A stretch of DNA of 64,000 nt from Caballeronia arvi. GTDB taxonomy: Bacteria > Pseudomonadota > Gammaproteobacteria > Burkholderiales > Burkholderiaceae. Below the pieces are notes generated by a model. That model made no database searches. It was given only the letters and a program-made list of their open reading frames with translations, and was not told the DNA's origin. Position numbers and translations under genes: made by a program. Every line of letters begins with the position of its first letter. Positions within the stretch are counted from its first letter, which is position 1. Location: positions 1 to 64,000 of the forward strand of contig NZ_FCOM02000021.1 in NCBI RefSeq assembly GCF_001544695.2, in the 5' to 3' direction. Shown piece by piece: positions 51,408 to 61,104 of the stretch.

Positions 51408-52652
51408 CTACAGGTCGAGCCCGAGTTGAGTCCGGCCGAGCGGCGTCAGATCGTCGACCGTGGCCCGGCCGGTGAAATCGGTTTCGAAATGATCCGCCGG
51501 GAAGTCGGGCGGGCTTTCGCCTTTCAGGAAGCTCGGTAATTGACGCTTCAGATATGCATCGTTTTTGGCGCACGCGGGCGCCGAGGCGATGTACATCACG
51601 TTGCTGTAGCCCGCACCCTTGTGCTCGTCTTCGACCGCGTGGATGACGTCGCTGTGCCAGAAGACGGTATCGCCCGCCGCCATCTTCGGGATGGACGACA
51701 ACGCTTCGAACAGCGGCGCATGAAATTCCGGCTTGATGGAGAGCGCGCGTCCGGGCATGGCGCCACACAGGTCGTCGTCGGCGACATCGTCCTGAAGGGC
51801 GCGCAGCAGGATGTACACCATCGAATTGGCGATGGGCACGAGTTGCAGCGTGCCGTCGCCTGGGCCTTGCGGCGTCAGTGCGGTCCAGCCCTGAAACGTG
51901 CGGAACATCGAGCAGACGGCAGGCGATGCGATCTCGTCCACATCGGGGCGGAACGCGGCGTCGAACGCATCGTATTCGCGCCAGTTGCCGGAGAACACAT
52001 GGCGATACACCTTGCGGAAATTGCTTTCGATCCAGCGTTCGACGGAACCGCCATCGCAATGCGCCGAAAGGCCGAGCGACGCCGAGCCGGGTGGCCGGCG
52101 ACGCAGACGGTCGGCATAGACGGGCACGCTTTCCGGGTCGAAGTGGACGCGTCCTTCGCTTTCGTTGCGCCAGAGCTGGTTGAGAAAGACGCGCGCGGCG
52201 GTCAGCGACTCGGACTGGCGCGCCAGCACTTGCGGCTTCGACCAGTACACGCCATAGATCTGCGGCTTGCTCGACGCCAGTTGCCCGAAGTATTTGTCTT
52301 CGGCGCGGTTCTCGAGACGCTTGTCGAGATGATTCCGCTCGACGTAGTCCGCGATCTCGTCGTCCCAGTTGCGCACCTGCTCGCGAGGAAAGACATTGCG
52401 AATCACGCATGCGCCGCGCGATTTGACGAGCGCGATCTCGTCGGCGCTGACGCGTCCTTCGGCGATGTCGGCAAACCGGATTTCGGGAATGACGTCCTCT
52501 CCCCGATCGCGCTGCGCGGCGATTCGCTTCGCTTCCTGGCCGATCGCTTTTTCGACCTCGGCGAAGACTTCGCGGTAATTCGGCAGCGCGGCGCGCAGTT
52601 CCTTTTTCGCCTGTCGGATCGCGCTCGGCAAGTCGTCGATTTTCAACGCCAT
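51408..52652 (-). CDS. DUF1479 / YbiU-like 2-oxoglutarate-Fe(II) dioxygenase-fold protein
   Basis: A 414-residue protein of the DUF1479 group. The ATG at 52652 follows GGAGA with seven bases spacing; the ATG at 52664 lacks a site. Early landmarks are [23 protein letters not shown] and [21 protein letters not shown]. The candidate iron ligands are H and D in [13 protein letters not shown] and the distal H in [15 protein letters not shown], the double-stranded-helix HxD...H pattern. The family fold resembles phytanoyl-CoA-type dioxygenases, but no reaction is established to my knowledge. It is the first gene of the operon that continues with the sugar receptor and aldo/keto reductase, divergent from the AraC gene. 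Confidence 0.85.
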   Translation of the reverse strand: MALKIDDLPSAIRQAKKELRAALPNYREVFAEVEKAIGQEAKRIAAQRDRGEDVIPEIRFADIAEGRVSADEIALVKSRGACVIRNVFPREQVRNWDDEIADYVERNHLDKRLENRAEDKYFGQLASSKPQIYGVYWSKPQVLARQSESLTAARVFLNQLWRNESEGRVHFDPESVPVYADRLRRRPPGSASLGLSAHCDGGSVERWIESNFRKVYRHVFSGNWREYDAFDAAFRPDVDEIASPAVCSMFRTFQGWTALTPQGPGDGTLQLVPIANSMVYILLRALQDDVADDDLCGAMPGRALSIKPEFHAPLFEALSSIPKMAAGDTVFWHSDVIHAVEDEHKGAGYSNVMYIASAPACAKNDAYLKRQLPSFLKGESPPDFPADHFETDFTGRATVDDLTPLGRTQLGLDL

Positions 52653-52745
52653 GATCGTCTCCATGTGAATTTCTGTGCGAAAAGGATATGACGCCCGCAC
52701 GGCCGGCGGTGATACTATTCAGGCAATTCATTTGCGCTTTCGGCC

Positions 52746-53684
52746 ATGAAACCAGCGTACGAACATGTCGAGTTCGGCGAGGACTGTTCGGTCCGGGTTT
52801 ACCATCGGCGGCTTTCGCGTATTCCGTTCGAATGGCACCACCATCCGGAGTACGAGTTGACGCTGACGATGAACAGCCACGGCAAGCGCTACATCGGCGA
52901 CTCGGTCAGCGACTATCAGGCCGAGGATCTCGTGCTCGTGCCGCCGGATCTGCCGCATACGTGGTCATCGAACCGGTCGATCGATGCCTCGTTGCCGCAA
53001 GTCGCCATCGTCATCTGGTTCGACGGCGAGTGGGCGCGACGCATGGCGGACTGCTGCCGCGAATACGAGCCGATCCGCAAGCTCCTGCGCCGTGCCGCGT
53101 GCGGACTGGCTTTCGAGCCGCCTGCCGGAGAATGGATGCGCGGCCGCCTGGAGCCCTTGCTCTCGAACGCGCCACGCGAACGCCTGAGCGCGGCGCTCGA
53201 CATTCTGTGCATGCTCGGCGACGCGCCGGGCCATCCGCTCGCCTCGCCGAGCGCCTTCAACGAAACGAACGCAGGCCCGTCCGGTCACGAGCCCGAGCGG
53301 ATCAACCGTGTCCTGTCGATGATCGATGCCCGCTTTGCCGAACCGCTGCGGATTTCGGAGCTCTGTGCAGCGGCCAGCCTGTCGGAACGCACGCTCACGC
53401 GTTACTTCGTGCAGCATATCGGTGAGAGCGTCGGACGCTATATCGCCCGGGTTCGGATCGGGCATGCGTGCCGGATGCTGGGCGACACGTCGCTGCCCGT
53501 TTCCGTCATCGCCGCGCGCTCGGGTTTTGCGAATGTCGCCAATTTCAACCGGCAGTTCAAGGCAGCGAAGCAGGCGACGCCGGCCGAATATCGGCGGCAG
53601 TTCCGGGCTGCGGGCAGCGCGGACAAGGACACGGCGGCGAGCCTGACCGAGCGGCCTCCGTCGTTGCAGCAGAAGCGGAAATAG
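52746..53684 (+). CDS. AraC-family regulator with N-terminal cupin
   Basis: A 312-residue regulator. The N-terminal effector domain is a cupin (PFEWHHHPEYELTLTMNSHGKRYIG, EDLVLVPPDLPHTW). The C-terminal tandem helix-turn-helix shows LRISELCAAASLSERTLTRYFVQHIGESVGRYIARVRIGHACRMLG (identifying region near residues 205-250) and ARSGFANVANFNRQFKAAKQATPAEYRR. It is divergent from the dioxygenase operon across 93 bases and converges on the NRPS gene with only 11 bases between stops. The most likely target is the divergent operon, with a sugar-type effector bound by the cupin. Confidence 0.92.
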   Translation: MKPAYEHVEFGEDCSVRVYHRRLSRIPFEWHHHPEYELTLTMNSHGKRYIGDSVSDYQAEDLVLVPPDLPHTWSSNRSIDASLPQVAIVIWFDGEWARRMADCCREYEPIRKLLRRAACGLAFEPPAGEWMRGRLEPLLSNAPRERLSAALDILCMLGDAPGHPLASPSAFNETNAGPSGHEPERINRVLSMIDARFAEPLRISELCAAASLSERTLTRYFVQHIGESVGRYIARVRIGHACRMLGDTSLPVSVIAARSGFANVANFNRQFKAAKQATPAEYRRQFRAAGSADKDTAASLTERPPSLQQKRK

Positions 53685-53695
53685 CCGCGTCGACG

Positions 53696-56600
53696 TCAAC
53701 GCCCCGCGCGCGTGACGAACGGCTCGGCGGGTTCCTTCGCCTCGTGCGACGCTTCGCCGGAACCCAGATGCTTGCTGACGACGTCCACGACCCGTTCAGG
53801 CCGCGTGCCGATGAAGTAGTGCTGCCCCTCCGACAACACTTCCAGCGCGGTCCGATCCGCCAGCGCGGACCATGCGCGAAACCGCAACGCGTAACCGCGC
53901 GTCAGGGAATCGTCCTGACTGACGATGCAGAGCAACGGCGCAGCGATCTTGCCGTCGCGCCGCCGTTTCTCATACTCGAAAGTCAACCGGGCATCCCTGC
54001 GGAAATTGCCCATCATGAAAGCGATGACCTCCGGGTCCACGTCGTCGGTCGGGCCGCCCCAGCGTCGAATCATCGCGTGCAGCTTGCTGTCGCTGGTGAA
54101 GCGCCACGGCGAGGGCATCGGCAGCATGCGCAGAAGCCGTGGCAGCGGAAACGCCGCCGCAACGATAAGAAGCGCGACGTTCCGCCCGCGGCGTTCGATC
54201 TGCCGCACCAGTTCGAACGCCAAGAAACTGCCGACGCAATGGCCGTACACGGCAATCTCGCCGGTGTTCGTGGCGATGAGTTCGTCGGCGCACGCTTGCG
54301 CCATCTGCTCTACCGATACGTAATCCCGCGGATCGCTGCCGAGCTCGTTGCCCGGCAGCGCGATCGCGCGTACCGCGAGCGTCGGATCACGCGCGCACAG
54401 GGCATCGGCGAAAGGCCGGAACACCGTTGCGGAAGCGCCCGCATACGGCGCGCATACGACGGTCAGACGCGTCGGCGCTGCACCGCGCGCGATCAACGGC
54501 ACCAGTGCGTGCGCTGCATCCGTATCGCGCGCGAGCAAGGCGGCGACGCCCGCGACCGTCGGCCGGCGATAGAAATCGAGCTGGGCGATGTGCTTGTCGA
54601 ACACGCCGGCGACACGCGCCAACGATGCGATCACCTTCAGCGAATGACCGCCGAGCGCGAAGAAATCATCGTGACGTCCCACGCGCTCCACGCCAAGAAG
54701 CTCCTGCCAGATTCGCGCGATCGCGGTTTCGGCCTCGCCTTGCGGCGCTTCGTAGGCCTTCGTCACCACCGACGAGCGATCCGGCGCGGGCAGCGCGCGA
54801 CGGTCCAGCTTGCCGTTCTGCGTCAGCGGCAACGACTCCAGGTTCACGAATGCACTCGGCACCATGTAGTCCGCCAACACCATCGACAGTTGCGCACGCA
54901 AATGCGCCGCCGATAACACGGCTCCGTCATGGCCGACCACATAGCCGACCAATCGTTGGTCATCCGAAGCATCTTTGCGGACGATCACCACGGCCTCGCG
55001 CACGCCCTTGCATCCGAGCAGCTTCGCTTCGATCTCGCCCAGCTCGATCCGGAACCCGCGGATTTTCACCTGATCGTCGTTACGTCCGGCGTATTCGAGC
55101 GTACCGTCGGCGAGCCAGCGGCCGAGGTCGCCAGTCTTGTACATCCGCGCCTGCGGATCGCTGCTGAACCGGTCCTTCACGAACCGCTGTGCGCTGAGTT
55201 CCGGTCGGTTGAGATAGCCGCGCGCCACGCCCGCGCCACCGACATACATCTCGCCGGTCACGCCCACGGGTGCGGGCTGGCCGTGAACGTCCAGCACATA
55301 CACGCGCAAATCCGGAATCCGTCCGCCGATCGGGCTGCGGCCCGCGCGCTGCGCATCCTCTGCGCTCAACGCGCGATAGGTCACGTGCACCGTGGTTTCC
55401 GTGATCCCATACATGTTCACCAGTTGCGTCGCCTTGTTCTCTTCGCGGGCATACCACGGCAGCAGGATCGCCGGTTCCAGCGCTTCGCCGCCGAAGACGA
55501 CCTGGCGCAGCCGATGCGACCGGCCGCTTTCGCCTTGCGCCGCGATCAGTTGACGGAAAGCGCTGGGCGTCTGGTTCAGGATCGTCACGCCCTCGTCGCA
55601 TAGCAGGCGATAGAAGTCCTGCGGCGAGCGGCTCACCGGCTTCGGCACCACGACCAGACGGCCGCCGTACAGCAGCGCGCCCCAGATCTCCCACACCGAG
55701 AAATCGAACGCGAACGAATGGAACAGGGTCCAGACATCCTTCGCGCTGAAATCGAACCAGTGAGCCGTGGCAGTGAAAAGCCGCACCACATTGCGATGCT
55801 CGATCATCACGCCCTTGGGCTGGCCCGTCGATCCGGAGGTGTAGATCACGTAGGCCAGGCGCTGCGGGTTCAGATCGGCCACGACCGGGTTGTGAACCGG
55901 TTGCGCTTCGAACGCGCGAGCGTCCAGTTCGATGACCGGCGCCGACGCATCGCCCAGCACTGCGCGCGTGCCCGACTGCGCGAGCACGGCGACCGGCGCG
56001 CTGTCCTCCAGCATGTAGGCGAGCCGTTCGACGGGATAGCCCGGATCGAGCGGCACATAGCCCGCGCCCGACTTGAGTATCCCGAGCACGCCGGTCACCA
56101 TCTCGATGCCACGTTCCACGCAGATCGCGACGCGATCGTCCGGCTTCACGCCCTCGGCGATCAGGCGATGCGCCAGTTGATTCGCGCGCGCGTTCAATTC
56201 TCCGTACGTCACGCGCTCGGCTTCGTACACCACGGCGACGGCCTCCGGCGACTTCGCGGCCTGTGCCTCGAACATCGCCATCACCGTGGTTGCCGGCGTG
56301 CCCGTCGTCGTGTCGTTCCATTCGACCAGCAATCGTTCGCGCTCGGCGGTCGGCAGCATATCGAGTTCCCGTACGAGACGCGATGGCTCTTGCGCGAGCG
56401 CATCGGCGAGCGCGTCGAGCGTGCGGTTCATGTAGCCGGCGACACGCGACGCATCGATACGCGTATCGGCCTGCATGACGAGCTCGAAGCCGTCGCCGAT
56501 GTCGTTCACGGAGAGCACCAGCGGATAGCTCGTGCGCTCGTCGCCGTGCAGCACGACCACGCCGCTTTCGGCGGCATGCGCATCGCTGGCCGCTTCGGAC

Positions 56601-59600
56601 GCACGGCCATGCCGGTAGTTCAGCAGCGCGCTGAAGAGCGGCAAGGGCGCCGCCACGCCGCTGCATCGCTGCGCCAGCGCCAGTGACGCATGTTCGTGAT
56701 GCAGCAGCGTCGACAGCGCCGCATGCGTGTCCCGCACGGCATCGCTGACGCTCACATCGCGCAGATCGATACGGATCGGCAGCGTATTGATGAACAGGCC
56801 GAGCACGCGGTCCGCGCCCATGCCGCCCTGCATGCGGCCGAGCAGCACCGTGCCGAACACCACGTCCTCCCGGCCCGACACGCGCCCCAGCACATGCGCC
56901 CACGCGAGATGGAACAGGCTCGCCACGCTCACACCGAGCTTGCGCGCCGCCTCGCGCAACTGCCGGCTCGACCCGGGCGCAAGGCTCGTCCTGAACTCGG
57001 CGATGCCCGCGCCATCGCCTTGCACGTCGCTCAGGCCATAAGGCAGCGTGGGTTCGTCCACGTCGCCGAGCACTTCGCGGAAGTAGGCCGCATGTTCGCC
57101 CTGGCTGATGCCGAGCCGCGCCTGCGCCACGAAATTGCGGTACGGAAGCGGCGTAGGAAGGCGCTGCGCCTCGCCGCGCAAAATCGTTTCGATTTCCTCG
57201 AGCATCAGTTCGAGGCCCGTGAAGTCCATCACCATGTGATGACCGAGGAGCTGCATGAGCCAGCGGCCGTTGGGCGCGTCGCGAGCCACGATCATCCGCA
57301 TGATCGGCGCCCGCCGCACGTCCAGCCGATGACGCCGCGAGTCGAAACGCCGGGCCAGTTGCGCCTCGATTTCGCCCTCCTGCGGCGACAGCGTGACTTC
57401 CTCGACGATCAGCCGCGCCTCGCGCCACACCACCTGCACCGGCTCGGGCAGGCCTTCCCAGAGCATGGCGGTGCGCAGAATGTCGTGGCGCGCGATCACC
57501 GTTTGCAAGGCGTCGACAAAGCGGTCGACCGGCATCCGCTCGGGCATGGCGAGCATCATGCTTTGCAGATACGGATCGCCCTCGCCGCCCGCCATATGGT
57601 GAAAGAGCATCCCTTCGTGCAGCGGGGCAAGTGGATAGATATCCTGAACATTGCGCGCCCCGCCTTCGACTTGCGCCACCACAGCGGCGATGTGCGTCTC
57701 GGTGAGCGTCACGAGCGGCAGCATGTCGGGCGTGATCGCTTCGCATCCGGCGGGAATGCCGTTCGGCGGCACTGCCACCGTGCTGCGCGCGCTTTGTACC
57801 GCGGCCGCCAGCGCCGCGACGCTCGGCTGGCTGAACAACACGCGCACATCGGCCTGCACGCCTGCTTCGCGCATCCGTTCGATCAGCGTCACCGCCAGCA
57901 GCGAATGGCCGCCCAGCTCGAAGAAGTTGTCCTGCCTGCCGATGCGCTCGCGGCCCAGCACGTCGGCCCAGATCGCGGCGATGCGCGTTTCCGTTTCGTC
58001 CACCGGCGCTTCATAGTCGCGGCGGATGAACGCGCTGTCGTCCGGCGCCGGCAGCGCGCGCCGGTCCAGCTTGCCGTTCGGCGTGAGCGGCAGCGCCTTG
58101 AGCATCACGTAGGCCGCCGGGACCATGTACTCCGGCAGCCCTTGCAGCATATGCGCGCGCAAGGACTGGCCCTGCGGCGCATCCTTCCCTGCGTCCGGCG
58201 TGTAATAGGCCACCAGTTGCCTGTCGCCGCCGCTGCCCTCGCGTGCCAGCACCACCGCCTCGCGGACGCCCTCATGCGCCGCCAGCCGCGCCTCGATCTC
58301 GCCGAGTTCGATGCGATAACCCCGGATCTTGACCTGATGATCGTTGCGGCCGAGGAACTCCAGATTGCCGTCGGGCAGCCAGCGGGCAAGATCGCCCGTG
58401 CGGTACATGCGCGCGCCGGGGGCGTCGCTGAAGGGATCGTCGAGGAAGCGTTCCGCGGTCAGCTCCGCGCGGTTCAGATAGCCGCGCGCGACGCCCGCAC
58501 CGCCGATATGCACTTCTCCGACGGCGCCGGGAGGCATCGGCTGGCCGTGCGCGTCGAGCAGGTAGATTTTCGTGTTGGCGAGCGGCCGGCCGATCGGCAC
58601 GTGATCGCCGGCGAATCCGTGCGGCCTGCGCCATGCCGTTGCGCAGACTGTGGTTTCGGTCGGGCCATAGGCATTGAAGAGCTCGACATCGGATTGCACT
58701 GCGCGCATCAGCGACACGCCCGGCGACTCGCCACCGACGACCAGCACCCTGAGGCTCGCCAGTTGCGCGAGCGACTTCTGTCCCTGCAGCAGCGCCGGCG
58801 CAAGTTGCGCATGTGTGATGGCGTGCCGGCGCATATATTCCAGCAGCGACGTGGCCGCGAGGCAGTCGTCACGCACCGGAAGATAGAGCGCGGCGCCCGC
58901 GGCCAGCGTCATGAATAGGTCGGCGACGCTGACATCGAAGCCGGGTGAAACGAACTGAATGACGCGACTGTCCGGGTCCACGCCATAGAGCCCGATCTGC
59001 GCCACGGCAAGATTGACGATGTTGCGATGCTCGACCATGACGCCCTTGGGCGTGCCCGTCGATCCGGATGTGTAGATCACATAGGCGAGGTTGCGAGGGC
59101 CGAGGCCCGGCACATGCGGATCGTGATCGATCAGCGTGTCGTCGAAGAATGCGGGATCGACGACGCGAAGATCGCCGGTGTGACCTAGCGCTTCGCGTCC
59201 GGCGGCATCGGCGATGAGCAGCGCGGGCGCTGCGTCGCGGAGCATGTGCGCGAGCCGCTCGCCGGGATAAGCCGGATCGAGCGGCACGTAAGCAGCGCCC
59301 GCCTTGAGAATGGCCAGCACCGCGACCACCAGTTCCGGGCGACGTTCCATGCATAGCGCCACGCGCGCTTCGACACCGACGCCCGATGCAATCAACTGAT
59401 GCGCGAGGCGGTTGGCGCGTGCATTGAATTGCGCGTAAGTGAGGGACTGGTCTTTGAAAACGAGGGCGATCGCGTCGGGCGTGCGCGCGGCCTGCTGTTC
59501 GCACAACTGGTGCACGCATTGTGCGTCGGGGAAAGAAGCAGCCGTGTCGTTCCATGTATCCAGCAGCGCGCGCTCACCGTGCAACAGCAGTGCAAGCGCA

Positions 59601-60886
59601 TGCAATGGCCCGTCAGGCTGCGCAATCGCCTGCTCCAGAAACTGCGTGAACCGTCGTAAATGCGTCGACACCGCTTCGGCGCTATAGAGCGCCGCGCTGG
59701 CATCGAATACGAGCTTGATCCCGGCTTTCTCGCCTTCGTCGTGCACGTGCAATGACAAATCGTCGGGCGTGACCGAAAACGTGCGATTCGACGCCACCTG
59801 ACAGTCCGTGAAGGCGATTGCGCTATTGAAGCCGGGCATCATGTTCACGATCGGCCCGAACAATCGCTGACCTATTTCCAGGCGTTCCAGATCGCGCCGG
59901 ATATCCTTGATCCGATAACGCTGGTGACGCAATACGCGCAGCGTCTGAGTGGAAACCTGTTTGGCCAGGTCGATCATGCTCGATCGCGGATCGACAGGAA
60001 TCCGCAGCGGCAGAACATTGGAGGTCATGCCGGGCACGTTCTTCGCTATCCTTCCGACCCGCGCAGTGACGGGCATGCCCAGAATCACTTCATCCGGTTG
60101 ACCGCTGACGCGCGCCAGAAAAGCCACCATCGTAGCCGTGATGAATTGCGACCACGAGGTGCCGTTCTGTTGCGCGATCTGACGCAGAGAAGCCACCGTT
60201 TCCGGCGATAGGCGAGCCGCGGCCTTGACCGTCCTCGCTTCGGGCGATGCGTTCTGCACGTCGCCGGCGAGAATGGGCGGCTCGGCGCAATCCGCCAGAT
60301 ACCCGCTCCAGAATTCCCGGTCCTTCTGAAAAGCGCTGGATGCGCGATACGCTTCGTCGTCTGCGAACAAATCGGTCAACCGGCTCCAGTTACTTGGACC
60401 GGGTTCCGACCCGCCTTTCAACGCTGAATAAACTTCCGCGAGTCGCTCGATGAAAAGCAGAAAGGAATAGCCGTCGAATATGAGGTGATGAAACCGTTCG
60501 AATAAAAAGAACCGCGCCGGAGCCGTTCGCAGAAGCGTAATGTTGAATAAGGGCCACTGATTGAGATCGATCGCGGTAGCGAGTTCACCTTTGACGAAAT
60601 CTTCGACCGACTGGAGCGGATCAGCGACGTCGCTAAGATCGATCACGGGAAGCCTGAAATCGACCGTCTCCAATACCTGATACGGCAATCCCTCCGTGCC
60701 GCGCAGCCGGACCTGCACGGCATCGGCCTCTCCGATGATCCGCCGCAAAGCCGTCTCCAGCAGTTCGATATCGAGTGGCCCAATGATTTCGGTCAGTTGC
60801 GACAGGTTGAAGCGGGGGTCCTTCAAATCGACTTGCTGCCGAAAGAAGATGCCTAACTGGGCGGGCGTGAGGGGAAGTCTGAGCAT
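53696..60886 (-). CDS. two-module non-ribosomal peptide synthetase, C-A-T-(E/C)-A(Thr)-T-TE with cysteine thioesterase
   Basis: A 2396-residue NRPS. Domains: C1 (1-435; HHLIFDG at 133-139; overall like the EntF/DhbF first C domain that accepts an aryl or acyl starter), A1 (about 480-965; specificity residues read D651-V-A-Q-V-G-A-V-C plus Lys, unassigned), T1 (Ser995 in GGHSL), C2 (about 1080-1515; HHMAGGEGD at 1096-1104 matches the dual epimerisation/condensation signature, second motif HHMVMDF at 1216-1222), A2 (about 1560-2050; code DFWNVGMVH plus Lys, the threonine code), T2 (Ser2082) and TE (about 2115-2385). In the TE the GxSxG motif is GHCVG with Cys2217 as nucleophile; the Asp (SQDDSLT) and His (EGQHYF) partners are present. 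The predicted product is acyl-(D-X)-L-Thr, cyclised or released by the TE. No MbtH, phosphopantetheinyl transferase, starter or export genes are in the window, and no Fur box was seen. Confidence 0.93.
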   Translation of the reverse strand: MLRLPLTPAQLGIFFRQQVDLKDPRFNLSQLTEIIGPLDIELLETALRRIIGEADAVQVRLRGTEGLPYQVLETVDFRLPVIDLSDVADPLQSVEDFVKGELATAIDLNQWPLFNITLLRTAPARFFLFERFHHLIFDGYSFLLFIERLAEVYSALKGGSEPGPSNWSRLTDLFADDEAYRASSAFQKDREFWSGYLADCAEPPILAGDVQNASPEARTVKAAARLSPETVASLRQIAQQNGTSWSQFITATMVAFLARVSGQPDEVILGMPVTARVGRIAKNVPGMTSNVLPLRIPVDPRSSMIDLAKQVSTQTLRVLRHQRYRIKDIRRDLERLEIGQRLFGPIVNMMPGFNSAIAFTDCQVASNRTFSVTPDDLSLHVHDEGEKAGIKLVFDASAALYSAEAVSTHLRRFTQFLEQAIAQPDGPLHALALLLHGERALLDTWNDTAASFPDAQCVHQLCEQQAARTPDAIALVFKDQSLTYAQFNARANRLAHQLIASGVGVEARVALCMERRPELVVAVLAILKAGAAYVPLDPAYPGERLAHMLRDAAPALLIADAAGREALGHTGDLRVVDPAFFDDTLIDHDPHVPGLGPRNLAYVIYTSGSTGTPKGVMVEHRNIVNLAVAQIGLYGVDPDSRVIQFVSPGFDVSVADLFMTLAAGAALYLPVRDDCLAATSLLEYMRRHAITHAQLAPALLQGQKSLAQLASLRVLVVGGESPGVSLMRAVQSDVELFNAYGPTETTVCATAWRRPHGFAGDHVPIGRPLANTKIYLLDAHGQPMPPGAVGEVHIGGAGVARGYLNRAELTAERFLDDPFSDAPGARMYRTGDLARWLPDGNLEFLGRNDHQVKIRGYRIELGEIEARLAAHEGVREAVVLAREGSGGDRQLVAYYTPDAGKDAPQGQSLRAHMLQGLPEYMVPAAYVMLKALPLTPNGKLDRRALPAPDDSAFIRRDYEAPVDETETRIAAIWADVLGRERIGRQDNFFELGGHSLLAVTLIERMREAGVQADVRVLFSQPSVAALAAAVQSARSTVAVPPNGIPAGCEAITPDMLPLVTLTETHIAAVVAQVEGGARNVQDIYPLAPLHEGMLFHHMAGGEGDPYLQSMMLAMPERMPVDRFVDALQTVIARHDILRTAMLWEGLPEPVQVVWREARLIVEEVTLSPQEGEIEAQLARRFDSRRHRLDVRRAPIMRMIVARDAPNGRWLMQLLGHHMVMDFTGLELMLEEIETILRGEAQRLPTPLPYRNFVAQARLGISQGEHAAYFREVLGDVDEPTLPYGLSDVQGDGAGIAEFRTSLAPGSSRQLREAARKLGVSVASLFHLAWAHVLGRVSGREDVVFGTVLLGRMQGGMGADRVLGLFINTLPIRIDLRDVSVSDAVRDTHAALSTLLHHEHASLALAQRCSGVAAPLPLFSALLNYRHGRASEAASDAHAAESGVVVLHGDERTSYPLVLSVNDIGDGFELVMQADTRIDASRVAGYMNRTLDALADALAQEPSRLVRELDMLPTAERERLLVEWNDTTTGTPATTVMAMFEAQAAKSPEAVAVVYEAERVTYGELNARANQLAHRLIAEGVKPDDRVAICVERGIEMVTGVLGILKSGAGYVPLDPGYPVERLAYMLEDSAPVAVLAQSGTRAVLGDASAPVIELDARAFEAQPVHNPVVADLNPQRLAYVIYTSGSTGQPKGVMIEHRNVVRLFTATAHWFDFSAKDVWTLFHSFAFDFSVWEIWGALLYGGRLVVVPKPVSRSPQDFYRLLCDEGVTILNQTPSAFRQLIAAQGESGRSHRLRQVVFGGEALEPAILLPWYAREENKATQLVNMYGITETTVHVTYRALSAEDAQRAGRSPIGGRIPDLRVYVLDVHGQPAPVGVTGEMYVGGAGVARGYLNRPELSAQRFVKDRFSSDPQARMYKTGDLGRWLADGTLEYAGRNDDQVKIRGFRIELGEIEAKLLGCKGVREAVVIVRKDASDDQRLVGYVVGHDGAVLSAAHLRAQLSMVLADYMVPSAFVNLESLPLTQNGKLDRRALPAPDRSSVVTKAYEAPQGEAETAIARIWQELLGVERVGRHDDFFALGGHSLKVIASLARVAGVFDKHIAQLDFYRRPTVAGVAALLARDTDAAHALVPLIARGAAPTRLTVVCAPYAGASATVFRPFADALCARDPTLAVRAIALPGNELGSDPRDYVSVEQMAQACADELIATNTGEIAVYGHCVGSFLAFELVRQIERRGRNVALLIVAAAFPLPRLLRMLPMPSPWRFTSDSKLHAMIRRWGGPTDDVDPEVIAFMMGNFRRDARLTFEYEKRRRDGKIAAPLLCIVSQDDSLTRGYALRFRAWSALADRTALEVLSEGQHYFIGTRPERVVDVVSKHLGSGEASHEAKEPAEPFVTRAGR

Positions 60887-61104
60887 GGCTTTTACTCGAT
60901 GAGAAGTATCGACCGGGTGGCGAAACAGACGTTCTTTTAATGAAATACTGCGTGCGAGGGTTATCCAATGGATTCAACCCAGAATAGTGCACTTTCGTGA
61001 CTTTTTCGGGCCAGGCGCGCGGTTGCAGCATTCGCTGCGGTGTCGAATGGATTCCTAACTATCCATCGCCAGCGATATGCTCTCTTATTCACTCATAGAT
61101 TTCG

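Noticed and set aside
60887-61104. Fur box upstream of the NRPS
   Set aside because: No sequence close to the 19-bp GATAAT-type consensus was found, so iron regulation cannot be claimed.
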